Shown piece after piece: positions 30,016-38,748 of a stretch of 64,000 nucleotides of DNA. Numbering within the stretch: position 1 is the stretch's first letter; the number at the start of each line of letters is the position of its first letter. The notes under the pieces were generated by a model. That model did not search any database, was not told the origin of the DNA, and saw nothing but the letters and a program-made list of their open reading frames with translations. This DNA is from Amantichitinum ursilacus (GTDB lineage Bacteria; Pseudomonadota; Gammaproteobacteria; Burkholderiales; Chitinibacteraceae). The translations under genes were made by a program, and so were the position numbers. The stretch spans positions 248,001-312,000 of the forward strand of contig NZ_LAQT01000002.1 in assembly GCF_001294205.1 (NCBI RefSeq), read 5' to 3'.

Positions 30016-32697
30016 TCACACCGTCCAATCTTCGATTGGCTCGGGGCGGCCGAACAGGTAGCCCTGGCACACGCGGCAGCCGGTTTCGGTCAGAAAATCC
30101 AGTTGCGCCTGGTTTTCCACGCCTTCGGCAATCACCTGCAGGCCCAGCGACTGCGCGATGGCGACGATGGCGCGCACGATGGCGGCGTCGTTGGCCGAGG
30201 TCATCACGTCGCGCACAAACGACTGGTCGATCTTGATCTGGTCCAGCGGCAAACGCTTCAGGTACGACAGCGACGAGAAGCCGGTGCCAAAATCATCCAG
30301 CGAAAACGTCACCCCCAGCGCGCGAATCTGCTGCATCCGCTCAACCACCTCATCGACGTTTTCCAGCACCACGCTTTCGGTCAGTTCCAGCTGCAGCCGC
30401 GCCGGGTTGGCCCCGGATTCTTGCAGCGCTTCGCGCACGCGCTCCACGTAATCGGGCTGGTGAAACTGGCGCGCACTGACATTGATGGCGATTTTAAGAT
30501 CGCGCGTGCGGGCGTCGTTGGCCCACAGGCGTAGCTGGCGGCAGGCGGTCTGCATCACCCAATAGCCCAGCGGAATGATCAGCCCGCTGTCTTCGGCCAC
30601 CGGAATAAACTGCGCTGGCGACACCGCCTGATGCTGCTCGGGAAACCAGCGGATCAGCGCTTCGGCTCCGATCAAACCGGTATCCAGATTGACTTGCGGT
30701 TGGTAGAACAGCCGAAAGCCATCGCCCTGCAAACTGTGGCGTAAGGCGGCTTCCATGGCCGAGCGCGCGTTGATGGCTTCCTGCATCGCCGGGCTGAAAA
30801 AGCGCACCGCGTTGCGGCCCGCGGCTTTGGCCTGGTACAGCGCCACATCGGCCTGCTTGAGCAAAATGCTCGATTCCACCGCGTGATCGGCAAACACGGT
30901 GACGCCGATGCTGGCGGTACTGTGATGACCCACTTCTTCATCAAGGATGGAATAGGGCTGATCAAGCGCGTTACGGATTTGCTCGGCATAGCCCTTGGCT
31001 TGCGCTTCGGCGCTGGCGCGGTCGGTGCCGAGCGATTCCAGCATCACCACATATTCATCGCCGCCCAGGCGGCTGACCGTATCGCGCGGACGCAGACAGG
31101 ACTGGATGCGCTGCGCCACCGCCAGCAGCAGGCGGTCGCCCACCGCGTGGCCCTGCGTGTCGTTCAGCACTTTAAAGTTGTCCAGATCCAGGATCATCAG
31201 CGCGCCCATTTCGCCGCTGGCGGCGCTGGCGGCCAGCGCTTGTTGCAGCCGGTCCATCAACAGGCGGCGATTGGGCAGGTTGGTCAGCGGATCAAAATAG
31301 GCAAGGTGGCGAATCTGTTCTTCCGCCGCCTTGCGTGCGGTGATGTCGCGTACCAGCAATTGCAGGATGGGATGGCCGTCCAGTTCCAGCGCGTTCAGCG
31401 AGATTTCGGTGGGGAAAACCAGCCCGTTATCCAGCCGTTTGAACAACCACTCAAAGCGCACGCTGCCGTCTTTAAACGCGGTTTCGACCAGCTCGCGCCC
31501 AAACTCGAACGCATCGCGGCCGTTGGCCTGCACCGGAGCCCAGTAATCGCGCTGCGTCAGTTGGCGCAGTTGTTCCACGCTGTCCGCGCCCAGCATGCGC
31601 AAGGCGGCGGCGTTGCAGTCGATGATATGGTCGCCATCGCGTAGCCACACCGCGTCGCCGGTGGCGTTGTAGAGCGTGCGAAAGCGGGTGCCGGAGCGCT
31701 CGGCGTCTTCCTTGCTGCGGCGCAGTTGTTCGATGGTGGCCAGCTCATTGCGACGCCGCCGATACGAGTTGTTGGCGGCGCCCAGCGTGATCAGCGTAAA
31801 ACCGAATGCCAGCGCAAGACTGACCTCCAGCTCGCGGTACCAGCCCGCCAGATAATCCTGGGTGGCTTCCCCGACAAAAATATACAGCGGCTGTCCCTCT
31901 ACGCGCCGGAACGCCATGCGGCGACGCACGCCATCCAGTTTGACCACCGTTTCGTAGGTGGCGCCCTCGGGATGCTGGCGCACCATATCGGCGGTGCTTT
32001 GCGAGACGGCGGTATTTCCGGCGTTGGGGCCGACGCCTTCGATTTCGGGAATGCGTATCCACAAATGCAGCTGCGTATCGCGCAGCGTAATCAGCCCATG
32101 CGGACCAATATCGAGCGGCAGAAACAGGCTACGAAAATAGTCGAGCGGCAAAAACCCCGACACCACGCCGGCAAACTGGCCATCAGGCGCGGTAATGCGG
32201 CGCGCCAGCACCATGCCCCACGTGTGGGTGATACGGCTGACCAGCGGCTCGGATATCACCATCGCGCCGCGCGGCGCATTGATCAGTTGCTTGAAAAACG
32301 GGCGGTCGGCCATGTTCAGGCGCGCATTGGGGCGGATGTCTTCGGCGTATTGCAGATTGCCCTGCGCGTCGGTAATGCGCATGCCGTCCAGTTCGGGGCT
32401 GAGCTGATGTTGACGCTGCACCCAGTCGTGCAGATCGGGCCAGTCCACCTGGCCGCGCGCCATTTGCGCTTCCACCTGATGCGTCACCGCATACAGGCTG
32501 ACGTCGATCTTCTTGATGGTGCCTGACACGCTCAGCGCCAGCGTTTGCGCCAGGTTCTGCGTGGACAGCGTGGTCTGGCGCTCGTATTGCAAATGACTCT
32601 GATACAGCGCCGCGCCCACCAGCAGATAGACAAACGCATTCATCAGCACTACGCCCGCAACGAGTCGGAGCACAAACGAGTTGCGCGCAAAAGTCAT
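30016..32697 (-). CDS. Membrane GGDEF-EAL protein with periplasmic sensor and PAS domain
   Basis: 893-residue c-di-GMP enzyme. TM about 8-30; periplasmic Cache-type sensor about 45-285; TM about 292-312; PAS about 340-460; GGDEF domain with intact active site GGDEY at 545-549 and an inhibitory I-site RPRD five residues before it; EAL domain with EALIRW (Glu679), ELTESVVLEN, LDDFGTGFSSLSYL, IKIDQSF and AEGVE. Both catalytic halves therefore look competent, so the net activity (synthesis or breakdown) cannot be decided from sequence. Start at the ATG 32697 with only a weak RBS. Monocistronic; its downstream end is marked by a dispersed hairpin repeat. Confidence 0.94.
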   Translation of the reverse strand: MTFARNSFVLRLVAGVVLMNAFVYLLVGAALYQSHLQYERQTTLSTQNLAQTLALSVSGTIKKIDVSLYAVTHQVEAQMARGQVDWPDLHDWVQRQHQLSPELDGMRITDAQGNLQYAEDIRPNARLNMADRPFFKQLINAPRGAMVISEPLVSRITHTWGMVLARRITAPDGQFAGVVSGFLPLDYFRSLFLPLDIGPHGLITLRDTQLHLWIRIPEIEGVGPNAGNTAVSQSTADMVRQHPEGATYETVVKLDGVRRRMAFRRVEGQPLYIFVGEATQDYLAGWYRELEVSLALAFGFTLITLGAANNSYRRRRNELATIEQLRRSKEDAERSGTRFRTLYNATGDAVWLRDGDHIIDCNAAALRMLGADSVEQLRQLTQRDYWAPVQANGRDAFEFGRELVETAFKDGSVRFEWLFKRLDNGLVFPTEISLNALELDGHPILQLLVRDITARKAAEEQIRHLAYFDPLTNLPNRRLLMDRLQQALAASAASGEMGALMILDLDNFKVLNDTQGHAVGDRLLLAVAQRIQSCLRPRDTVSRLGGDEYVVMLESLGTDRASAEAQAKGYAEQIRNALDQPYSILDEEVGHHSTASIGVTVFADHAVESSILLKQADVALYQAKAAGRNAVRFFSPAMQEAINARSAMEAALRHSLQGDGFRLFYQPQVNLDTGLIGAEALIRWFPEQHQAVSPAQFIPVAEDSGLIIPLGYWVMQTACRQLRLWANDARTRDLKIAINVSARQFHQPDYVERVREALQESGANPARLQLELTESVVLENVDEVVERMQQIRALGVTFSLDDFGTGFSSLSYLKRLPLDQIKIDQSFVRDVMTSANDAAIVRAIVAIAQSLGLQVIAEGVENQAQLDFLTETGCRVCQGYLFGRPEPIEDWTV

Positions 32698-32812
32698 GAG
32701 CGGCGAAAGCCTTGGGTGGTGGCAATGATGTGCTTTATAGCTGTTCTGGCCTCAGCCGGTGCGTGTTTCCTGCAGAAGCACGCACCGTGTTGCGACAAAG
32801 ATGCAGATGCGC

Positions 32813-33226
32813 TTACTGGCCATTCAGATCGCCGCGCGTGGCGCCGCCTTCACCGGGTTGCAGTGTGGCGGGGTTGGCGCCGCCCTCAATACCATTGGTG
32901 CCGCCGTTGTTGATGGTGGGTGTGCCGCCGGTATTGCTGCGGCCGGGCACCATATTGCTGGTGTTGTCGCTATTGGCCGGGCTGACGTTGAGGTTGCTGT
33001 TGCCGTTGGTAGCGCCTGGGCTGGTGGCTGCGCCGCCGCCATTGGCGGTGCCGCCCACATTGGTATCCAGCCGTTGCTGGGTCTGGCCCGAGTTGGTGCC
33101 GGCGGTGGAGTTATTGCCAAGGCTGGCGCCATCTTGTGGGGCGGGCGGTGTGCCGGCGGCCATGGCGGTGCCGCATAACAGCGCGGCGGTACTGAGGATG
33201 GTCTTGAGTGTGGTCAGGCGTTGCAT
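32813..33226 (-). CDS. Exported Gly/Asn/Thr-rich low-complexity protein
   Basis: 137-residue protein with a signal peptide (MQRLTTLKTILSTAALLCGTAMA) and GGGAG 7 bases before the ATG. The mature region is made almost entirely of Gly, Asn, Thr, Ser, Ala and Pro (GGTANGGGAATSPGATNGNS-like) with no Cys and very few hydrophobic residues, so it is predicted to be disordered. No domain recognised. It resembles the Asn-rich exported protein at 21783-22184 in type though not in sequence. It may be an envelope or matrix component; function unknown. Confidence 0.7.
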   Translation of the reverse strand: MQRLTTLKTILSTAALLCGTAMAAGTPPAPQDGASLGNNSTAGTNSGQTQQRLDTNVGGTANGGGAATSPGATNGNSNLNVSPANSDNTSNMVPGRSNTGGTPTINNGGTNGIEGGANPATLQPGEGGATRGDLNGQ

Positions 33227-33692
33227 GGTGTGCTCCCTTATCCGTTGAACTGTGGGGTAGAACGTATCGCGATGCTGGCACCGGGCACGCTTGCCCTGAA
33301 TAAGCGCGCGCCCGACTCGGCTGTCGGCCGATCAAAAAAACCGGCGCAAGTCCGGCGCACGCCCGGGTCAGCCGTTGCCGCGCCATTTTCCCCGCCATCA
33401 CCGATACGCCCGCCGCGCGTTTAAAAGAACAGCTTATTGGCCATTTAAAACGCTTTAACCGCGTTATTAATCCGCGATTGTGTTTTAAAGCTGACATTCG
33501 ATTGCAACATTCTTGATTTATCCGCCTCGTATCTGGCAATGTCAGCGCGTGATTGCGGATACAGGGACACGGGCATCAGCGGGCAATGGATAGCGCAATG
33601 AATCAAGGGGGGAGACTTGGTCATTGTGATTGCCGTTCTGGTGCGTATTTGCAATCTGGCGCACCAGATTGGACATAACAAGGGGATCAACA
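33227..33692. other. Intergenic region, no gene seen
   Basis: 466 bp between divergent genes. The centre (about 33420-33490) is A/T-richer, with several TTTAAA-like words, as expected of promoters for the two flanking exported-protein genes. No RNA gene, repeat or coding region is supported. Confidence 0.5.
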
Positions 33693-34187
33693 ATGAATAA
33701 AGTGGTGATCGCAGTGGCGTTATGCGTGGCGGGTGGCGCTTATGCCTATGTCAGCAGCAAAAAGGTCTCGGAAGACGGCATTAAAGAATTCTATAAAAAC
33801 GATTTTGATTATACGGTGCAAATGAAGGCCGATGCGTTATGCAATGAATATGCCGATAACTTTGAAGGGGTTTCGGTTTCCGAGCAATTTGGCCAGAAAA
33901 TCAGCAAGGCGGAAACCTGCGATACGCAAAAGAAAACCTTTGAAGCAATTAAAAAGCAGCAAGATAGCGCCAATGGTGGTGGCGCAATTGCGTACAAGGT
34001 GGATATCAAAACCATTACGCTGGACCGCGATGAGCGCACGGCCACGGTGGAACTGGCGTATACGTTTAATATGAACCCGGTGATCAAATCCAGCGGCACG
34101 CGCAAGGATGTGATCCAGAAAGTGGATGGGCAATATCAGATTGTGCAATCCACCGATGCGGGGCAAACGGTTTATGGCTCCCAATAA
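33693..34187 (+). CDS. Exported or membrane-anchored hypothetical protein
   Basis: 164-residue protein. Start is the ATG at 33693 after AAGGGG; upstream in-frame extension rejected. N-terminal hydrophobic segment MNKVVIAVALCVAGGAYAYV serves as signal peptide or anchor, then a soluble domain with two Cys (ADALCNEYA, AETCDTQKK) that could form a disulfide, and a beta-rich C-terminal half (ERTATVELAYTFNMNPVIKSSGTRKDV). The fold may resemble NTF2/DUF-type lipoprotein domains, but I recognise no family. A strong bidirectional terminator follows. Confidence 0.75.
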   Translation: MNKVVIAVALCVAGGAYAYVSSKKVSEDGIKEFYKNDFDYTVQMKADALCNEYADNFEGVSVSEQFGQKISKAETCDTQKKTFEAIKKQQDSANGGGAIAYKVDIKTITLDRDERTATVELAYTFNMNPVIKSSGTRKDVIQKVDGQYQIVQSTDAGQTVYGSQ

Positions 34188-34203
34188 AAGAAAGAACTGA
34201 AAT

Positions 34204-34243
34204 AAAAACCGGCGCATTTCGTTTGATTTGCGCCGGTTTTTTA
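34204..34243. terminator. Bidirectional terminator
   Basis: Stem AAAACCGGCGCA/TGCGCCGGTTTT between the convergent hypothetical gene and the glycosidase gene, with A/T runs on both flanks. Confidence 0.92.
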
Positions 34244-34276
34244 TTGCTGGAACAGATTGCGTTAAAATCCGCGCAA

Positions 34277-36625
34277 TCAGTTAATCACAAATGTGGCATC
34301 CGATTTATCCAGCGCGGGCGAGCTATTAAGAATGGGCTCGCTATACAACAACGAATTGCGATGGCGCATGAAGTTGCCCGGAAAGTTGTATGACTCGAAC
34401 GAAATATTGCTCGGGTCGGCCCAACCCACGCGCGGCCGCCATGTGGCATCGGCTTTAAACAGATCGGTGCCGTCATTGGCGTCTTTCCACACTTCGCCAT
34501 TGCGATGGCGCAAATACTGGCCCGGATAATTGATCGATTCAAACGACACGGCCAATGGATCAGCCAGGCCGGGCACCATACGCCATTGCGAATCGGCAGC
34601 CGGGGTCACATTTGGATCAATCCGCGCGCGCGAGTTTTGATGGCGTATGAAATTGCCCGCGATATTGCTCGCGCCAAACCGCACGCTGGCCGGTGCAAAG
34701 GCCGGGGCAATCACCGACAAGGCGCGGCGGGCCATGCTGGCGCTGGACCACGTCACGTGCATATTGGATGCGCCCGTGCCGTGCACATATTCCACCGTCA
34801 CCGGGTAATTGGTGTTGGCGGTCAGCGCGATGTTGCCCTGGCTGGTGCTGCGGCCCGCGCTGGTCTTGTTGATGACCTGCACGTTGTTGATCCACACGCG
34901 CGCGATGTTGTCGCTATCGGCATATACGGTGAAGGTTTCGCTGCTGGTGGGGCGCACGGTGCCGGTCCAGCGCACCGAGTAATTGGTTTCGCTAACCCCG
35001 GCCGAGGCATCGGGCGATGCCGTGCCGCGTTCGGTATTCAGGTCAAAATCAATCAGCGGCGTAATCGAGGTTTTGATCTGGCTGCCAAAATTGCCATTGA
35101 AATACGTCACGCCAAACACCGCCATATTGGCTTGCGAACCATTCAGCGCCACTACATCCGCCACTTGCCACGGATGACCATCGGGATAAACGATGCCATG
35201 AAATGGCGTGGTCGGTTCGGCTGCGCCTTGCGGGCTGCCCCACGGAAAGCGCGTATTGGTGCGACCGATACCCAGTTCCCACATGATGTAACCGGTGCCG
35301 CGTCCGCCGTAATTGGTGACGATGCCGGGCACGCTCTGGCTGCCGCGATTCATGCTTTCCGAATTGAGCACATTGGCGCCATAGGGGCCGGGATAATCGC
35401 CGCCATAGGGGTGGAACGAAAAGAAATCGGAGAAGTAGGTCGGCTCGGACAATTGCACCGTGGGTGAGCCCACCGGAATGGCGGTGCCGGTGTCTTTGAT
35501 GGCAATACGCGCATCGTTCATCAAATCGCGCGATTGATCGGGCAAATCGCCGGTGCAACCCGCTTCGTTTAATTGCTCCCAGAAAATAATGCGGTTGTCG
35601 TTCAGGTGGGCATTGACCACGTCTTGCACATACTGGCGTATTTGCGCTTTGTAACTGCCTGGATAAACGCTCTTGATAGCGCGGCCTGGCGATTGCACCC
35701 AGCGGCTGTTATGCACGCCCGGCACCGGCGCACCTTGGGCCCCCAGCGCGGGTTGGCGAATGCTGCCGTCGCCATTGGTGCCCCAGCAATCATCAAAGAA
35801 AATCGGCGAGACTTTCATGCCGCGACGATTGGCGATTTGCAGGAAGTTTTCCAGCTTGTTGAGCAAGCCGGCCTTGTCGTTTTCCCACAGCAGATAGTGC
35901 AGATAAATGGCGACCGTGTTGATGCCATAAGTCTGCGCATAAGCCAGTTCGCGGTCGACAATGGCCGAATCATACGATTGCCACCATTCGATGTAATTGA
36001 CCGCATTGGTGGGTGTATACACCGCGCCTTTGACGCTGGAGAAATCCCATTTCGGTACCGCCTGGGTGCCGTTATCGGTGATGCTGACATTGCTGAAGGT
36101 GGCATTGGTGCCCATCACGCGCAAACCGGCGGAGCCCGCCAGATAAGTGTCATCGGCCGCGCTTAAAACCTGCACGTTATTGACGAACACTTCGATGCGT
36201 TTGCCAGCGGTAACCAGTTTCAGGTGATACGAGGTATTGGGATTGACCGTGTACGGATACGCGATCATTTGCGTCCAGTTATTGTTGGCGCGGCCCAGCA
36301 CCACGGTGTTCTTTTGCGTATTAAGGCCAACGTAATAGCCCGAATACGCATCCGTGCCGGTGGCCAGATTGCTGGCATGAAAAATAAAGCCCGCGTCGCC
36401 ATTGGCGCCCAGCGAAATATCGGCCTCCATGGTTGAGCTTTGATAGCTGGTGCCGGCTTGCACCGCTTTGTTGCCCAGGCCCGAATCGACCGTGTGCGTG
36501 GTGCCGTTGTGCGACCAGTTGCCGCCGTAGTTGGTCCACGTATCGGCGTGCGCGGGCAAGGCCAGCAGCAGCGCCGCAGCGCCGCCTGCCAGCGCTTGCA
36601 ACGCGCCGTTAAATCGATTTCCCAT
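34277..36625 (-). CDS. Secreted clan GH-A glycosidase with PA14 and AbfB (CBM42) domains
   Basis: 782-residue exported polysaccharide hydrolase. The ATG at 36625 (GGAGGAG upstream) gives a signal peptide ending ALPAHA; a longer frame to 36703 is unlikely. Domains: concanavalin-like jelly roll about 27-190 (DUF1080/CBM66 type); TIM-barrel glycosidase about 200-520, with likely acid/base Glu354 in FWEQLNEAGC and likely nucleophile Glu450 in IMWELGIG plus SFHPYGG; PA14 about 538-640 (YADSDNIARVWINNVQVIN); beta-trefoil AbfB/CBM42 about 645-782 with three GNFxRH/GQYLRH repeats. AbfB domains bind arabinofuranose side chains, so arabinoxylan or arabinan is the likely substrate. The exact GH family cannot be fixed by eye; it resembles GH5-like enzymes. 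Confidence 0.8.
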   Translation of the reverse strand: MGNRFNGALQALAGGAAALLLALPAHADTWTNYGGNWSHNGTTHTVDSGLGNKAVQAGTSYQSSTMEADISLGANGDAGFIFHASNLATGTDAYSGYYVGLNTQKNTVVLGRANNNWTQMIAYPYTVNPNTSYHLKLVTAGKRIEVFVNNVQVLSAADDTYLAGSAGLRVMGTNATFSNVSITDNGTQAVPKWDFSSVKGAVYTPTNAVNYIEWWQSYDSAIVDRELAYAQTYGINTVAIYLHYLLWENDKAGLLNKLENFLQIANRRGMKVSPIFFDDCWGTNGDGSIRQPALGAQGAPVPGVHNSRWVQSPGRAIKSVYPGSYKAQIRQYVQDVVNAHLNDNRIIFWEQLNEAGCTGDLPDQSRDLMNDARIAIKDTGTAIPVGSPTVQLSEPTYFSDFFSFHPYGGDYPGPYGANVLNSESMNRGSQSVPGIVTNYGGRGTGYIMWELGIGRTNTRFPWGSPQGAAEPTTPFHGIVYPDGHPWQVADVVALNGSQANMAVFGVTYFNGNFGSQIKTSITPLIDFDLNTERGTASPDASAGVSETNYSVRWTGTVRPTSSETFTVYADSDNIARVWINNVQVINKTSAGRSTSQGNIALTANTNYPVTVEYVHGTGASNMHVTWSSASMARRALSVIAPAFAPASVRFGASNIAGNFIRHQNSRARIDPNVTPAADSQWRMVPGLADPLAVSFESINYPGQYLRHRNGEVWKDANDGTDLFKADATWRPRVGWADPSNISFESYNFPGNFMRHRNSLLYSEPILNSSPALDKSDATFVIN

Positions 36626-36971
36626 TTTATTCTCTCCTCCAGCAGCCCGACCTGCGCCGGGCACGGTTGAATGCCAGCTTGCGGCATCCGCGGCTTGCAC
36701 CATGGCGATCCTCTCTCTGGTCTGCCTTGGTGCGAGTGGAGTTAATAATATCTATAAAAATGGAAAAATATTAATGATTGGACGACCGGATGCCATGAGA
36801 TTTTTTTGACGTCACGCCTGATAAATCCTGGCTTGGCTTTGATGCTATGCAGCATTATGGACTAGGCGTTGCGGCGCAGAGATAGGGTAGAAATTATTAA
36901 TATTATTATCTACCGGGCGTAAAAATGCCGGGAGAGGCGGCCCGGCATGGTGCGGCGCTGCACAAACGACG
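36626..36971. other. Intergenic region upstream of the GH-A gene
   Basis: 346 bp. The half nearest the glycosidase holds an A/T-rich run (AATAATATCTATAAAAATGG around 36742-36761), plausibly its promoter. The PEP-CTERM terminator lies at the other end. No gene supported. Confidence 0.5.
36921..36948 (-). terminator. Terminator after PEP-CTERM pair
   Basis: Stem ATGCCGGG/CCCGGCAT followed on the minus strand by TTTTT, 24 bp after the stop of the downstream PEP-CTERM gene. Confidence 0.82.
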
Positions 36972-37595
36972 TCAGCGTGCGGTCTTGCGTTGTCGCTGCC
37001 GCGCCAGCACCGCCACCGCGCCTACGCCCAGCAAAGCCCAGGTTTCGGGCTCGGGCACGGGCTGAATGTTGAGCGCGTCCAGCAGATAAGCTTCGCTCTC
37101 TCCGCTAAATGCCCGGGGCTGGAATGCCAGGGTATCGACCACCTGATCAAAACCGGCGCTGGCGTAATACCAGTGAAAATTGGGGTCGCCCGAGGCGTTG
37201 ACAAAGCTGTAGGTGACCGTCGCGATTTTGACGCCATGGCGATAGCCATCGATGGTGACGCCTTGGGCCGAAAAGCCCCAGTAATTGTCGATGACCAGCG
37301 GCGCAAGTTCGGCGCTCTCAAAAATAAACGGCTTGAGTCCGCGCAAGGTTTGCGTGTCGCCACCCCAATAAAAATTGTTTTCCAACGCCTGCGTGCCGCT
37401 GGGGAAAGGCACGTAGTCCGCCGAGGCTTGCACCGCCGAGAAAAAGCCGTCGATTTCGAGGCCCTGGTAGGTGGCCGGTTGGCCCATGGTGCTGCCGGTG
37501 TTGGGCGAAACAAAATCGCTAAAGGTAATCAACTGGGCGTGAACGCTGGCGCTGGACAGCAGCGCCGCCAGCGCGGCAAGGATCAGACGTTGCAT
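36972..37595 (-). CDS. PEP-CTERM sorting-domain protein 1
   Basis: 207-residue exported protein. Signal peptide MQRLILAALAALLSSASVHA; beta-rich middle without recognised domain (includes SFVNASGDPNFHWYYASAGFD, a DUF-like jelly-roll pattern); C-terminal PEP-CTERM tripartite signal VPEPETWALLGVGAVAVLA followed by RQRQRK. The signal directs the protein to an exosortase for processing and surface release; the exosortase gene is not in this window. GGGAG precedes the ATG, which overlaps the end of the upstream PEP-CTERM gene by 13 bp, so the two are co-translated. Confidence 0.9.
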   Translation of the reverse strand: MQRLILAALAALLSSASVHAQLITFSDFVSPNTGSTMGQPATYQGLEIDGFFSAVQASADYVPFPSGTQALENNFYWGGDTQTLRGLKPFIFESAELAPLVIDNYWGFSAQGVTIDGYRHGVKIATVTYSFVNASGDPNFHWYYASAGFDQVVDTLAFQPRAFSGESEAYLLDALNIQPVPEPETWALLGVGAVAVLARQRQRKTAR

Positions 37596-38329
37596 GGTTG
37601 CGCTCCCTTCAGATCGCGGCCGGTTAGGGGGCGGGCGGGGCGGCGCTGTTGACGCCAGCGTGCGCAGCTTGCGCCCAGGCCCAACAGCAGCAAGGCCCAG
37701 GTTTCAGGCTCGGGCACGGCGGCCACTTCAGTCAGCGGCACGATCGGCGTGAGCGCCAGCTTGTCGATCAGCCAGCGCTGGCCCAATCCAGCTGAGACGA
37801 TGTCGAGTTGTGTGATGGGCGTACTTGCAAAGGACGACGCCAGCCAGCTAAACGACGTGCTGCTTAAATCGAAGGTGTCCGACGCGACCAGCGTATCGCC
37901 GTTGTAACCGTTGAATGTAATGGTGGAGCTGACAAATTCCGGGCCGCCATAGGCGGGGGTAAATGCCGCAGCTTCGGCACCGCCAAAATAAAAAGCGGGC
38001 AGGGGCGCAAACATGGCAGGCGGCAGCCCCTGCAGCATGAACGTGCTATCGAAATAGCGCGCATTAATGAGGGCATAGGCCGAAGATGGAAACGCCAGCG
38101 TCGCGCCAAACAGCGTCGCGTAATCGGCTTGCGAGATGGTGCTGATCTCGCTGGTATTGGTATCCCAGCCTTGCGGATTGCCGTTGTCGTCCACGCCGAC
38201 CAGGCCTTGGTTGACCTGACCCAGCGGCGACCCGCCTGGCAGCATATTGGGTTGGGTGGGGAACGTCAGCGCCTGGGCATACGCGCCCACGCACCACAAC
38301 GCGCCAACCATGATCTGCAACTTGAACAT
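37583..38329 (-). CDS. PEP-CTERM sorting-domain protein 2
   Basis: 248-residue exported protein with GAGGAGG before the ATG at 38329. Signal peptide (MFKLQIMVGALWCVGAYAQA); beta-rich domain with similar overall layout to its neighbour (FSWLASSFASTPITQLDIVSAG, resembling the partner's FHWYYASAGFDQVVDTLAF); PEP-CTERM signal VPEPETWALLLLGLGASCARW and a longer-than-usual basic tail (RQQRRPARPLTGRDLKGAQ). The extended tail probably exists only because the stop codon falls inside the next gene. Cargo function unknown; paired PEP-CTERM genes often encode matrix or envelope proteins of biofilm formers. Confidence 0.9.
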   Translation of the reverse strand: MFKLQIMVGALWCVGAYAQALTFPTQPNMLPGGSPLGQVNQGLVGVDDNGNPQGWDTNTSEISTISQADYATLFGATLAFPSSAYALINARYFDSTFMLQGLPPAMFAPLPAFYFGGAEAAAFTPAYGGPEFVSSTITFNGYNGDTLVASDTFDLSSTSFSWLASSFASTPITQLDIVSAGLGQRWLIDKLALTPIVPLTEVAAVPEPETWALLLLGLGASCARWRQQRRPARPLTGRDLKGAQPCNV

Positions 38330-38748
38330 ATAAACCTCCTCGGTGATGGCACACAGAGCGGGTGGTTTTTTTGTTCGGTGCGGCTGCTGACGACACTGTT
38401 TTAACGACGCGTATTTGCAGCAGAATTTAAGTTTGAATTAAGTTTTGGGCAAGCATAAATCTACGGGCGGTGCAGCATTTACAAGATTGATCGGTGTCGG
38501 TACGCAGTTCCCACGCTCTACCACACTGCGAGCGGGTCGGGATTTACCATCTGGTCAGCCATGCCGGTTGCATAAAATACACACTCCACCACCGACTATC
38601 GCCGCGCAACGGCTTAAAACTGCCGTTTGAAACGAACCAGGGCTTATCGCAATAAACCGGTTACTGCCTTTGTGCGTTAATACGTCGCCCGCGCTCGCGG
38701 CGGCAGTACCCGCAATAACAAATAAACGCGTTTTGAAGGACTTACCCC
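38330..38748. other. Intergenic region between PEP-CTERM and solute-binding genes
   Basis: 419 bp between divergent genes. A/T-rich words near 38425-38450 (GAATTTAAGTTTGAATTAAG) could hold promoters. No gene, RNA or repeat supported. Confidence 0.45.
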
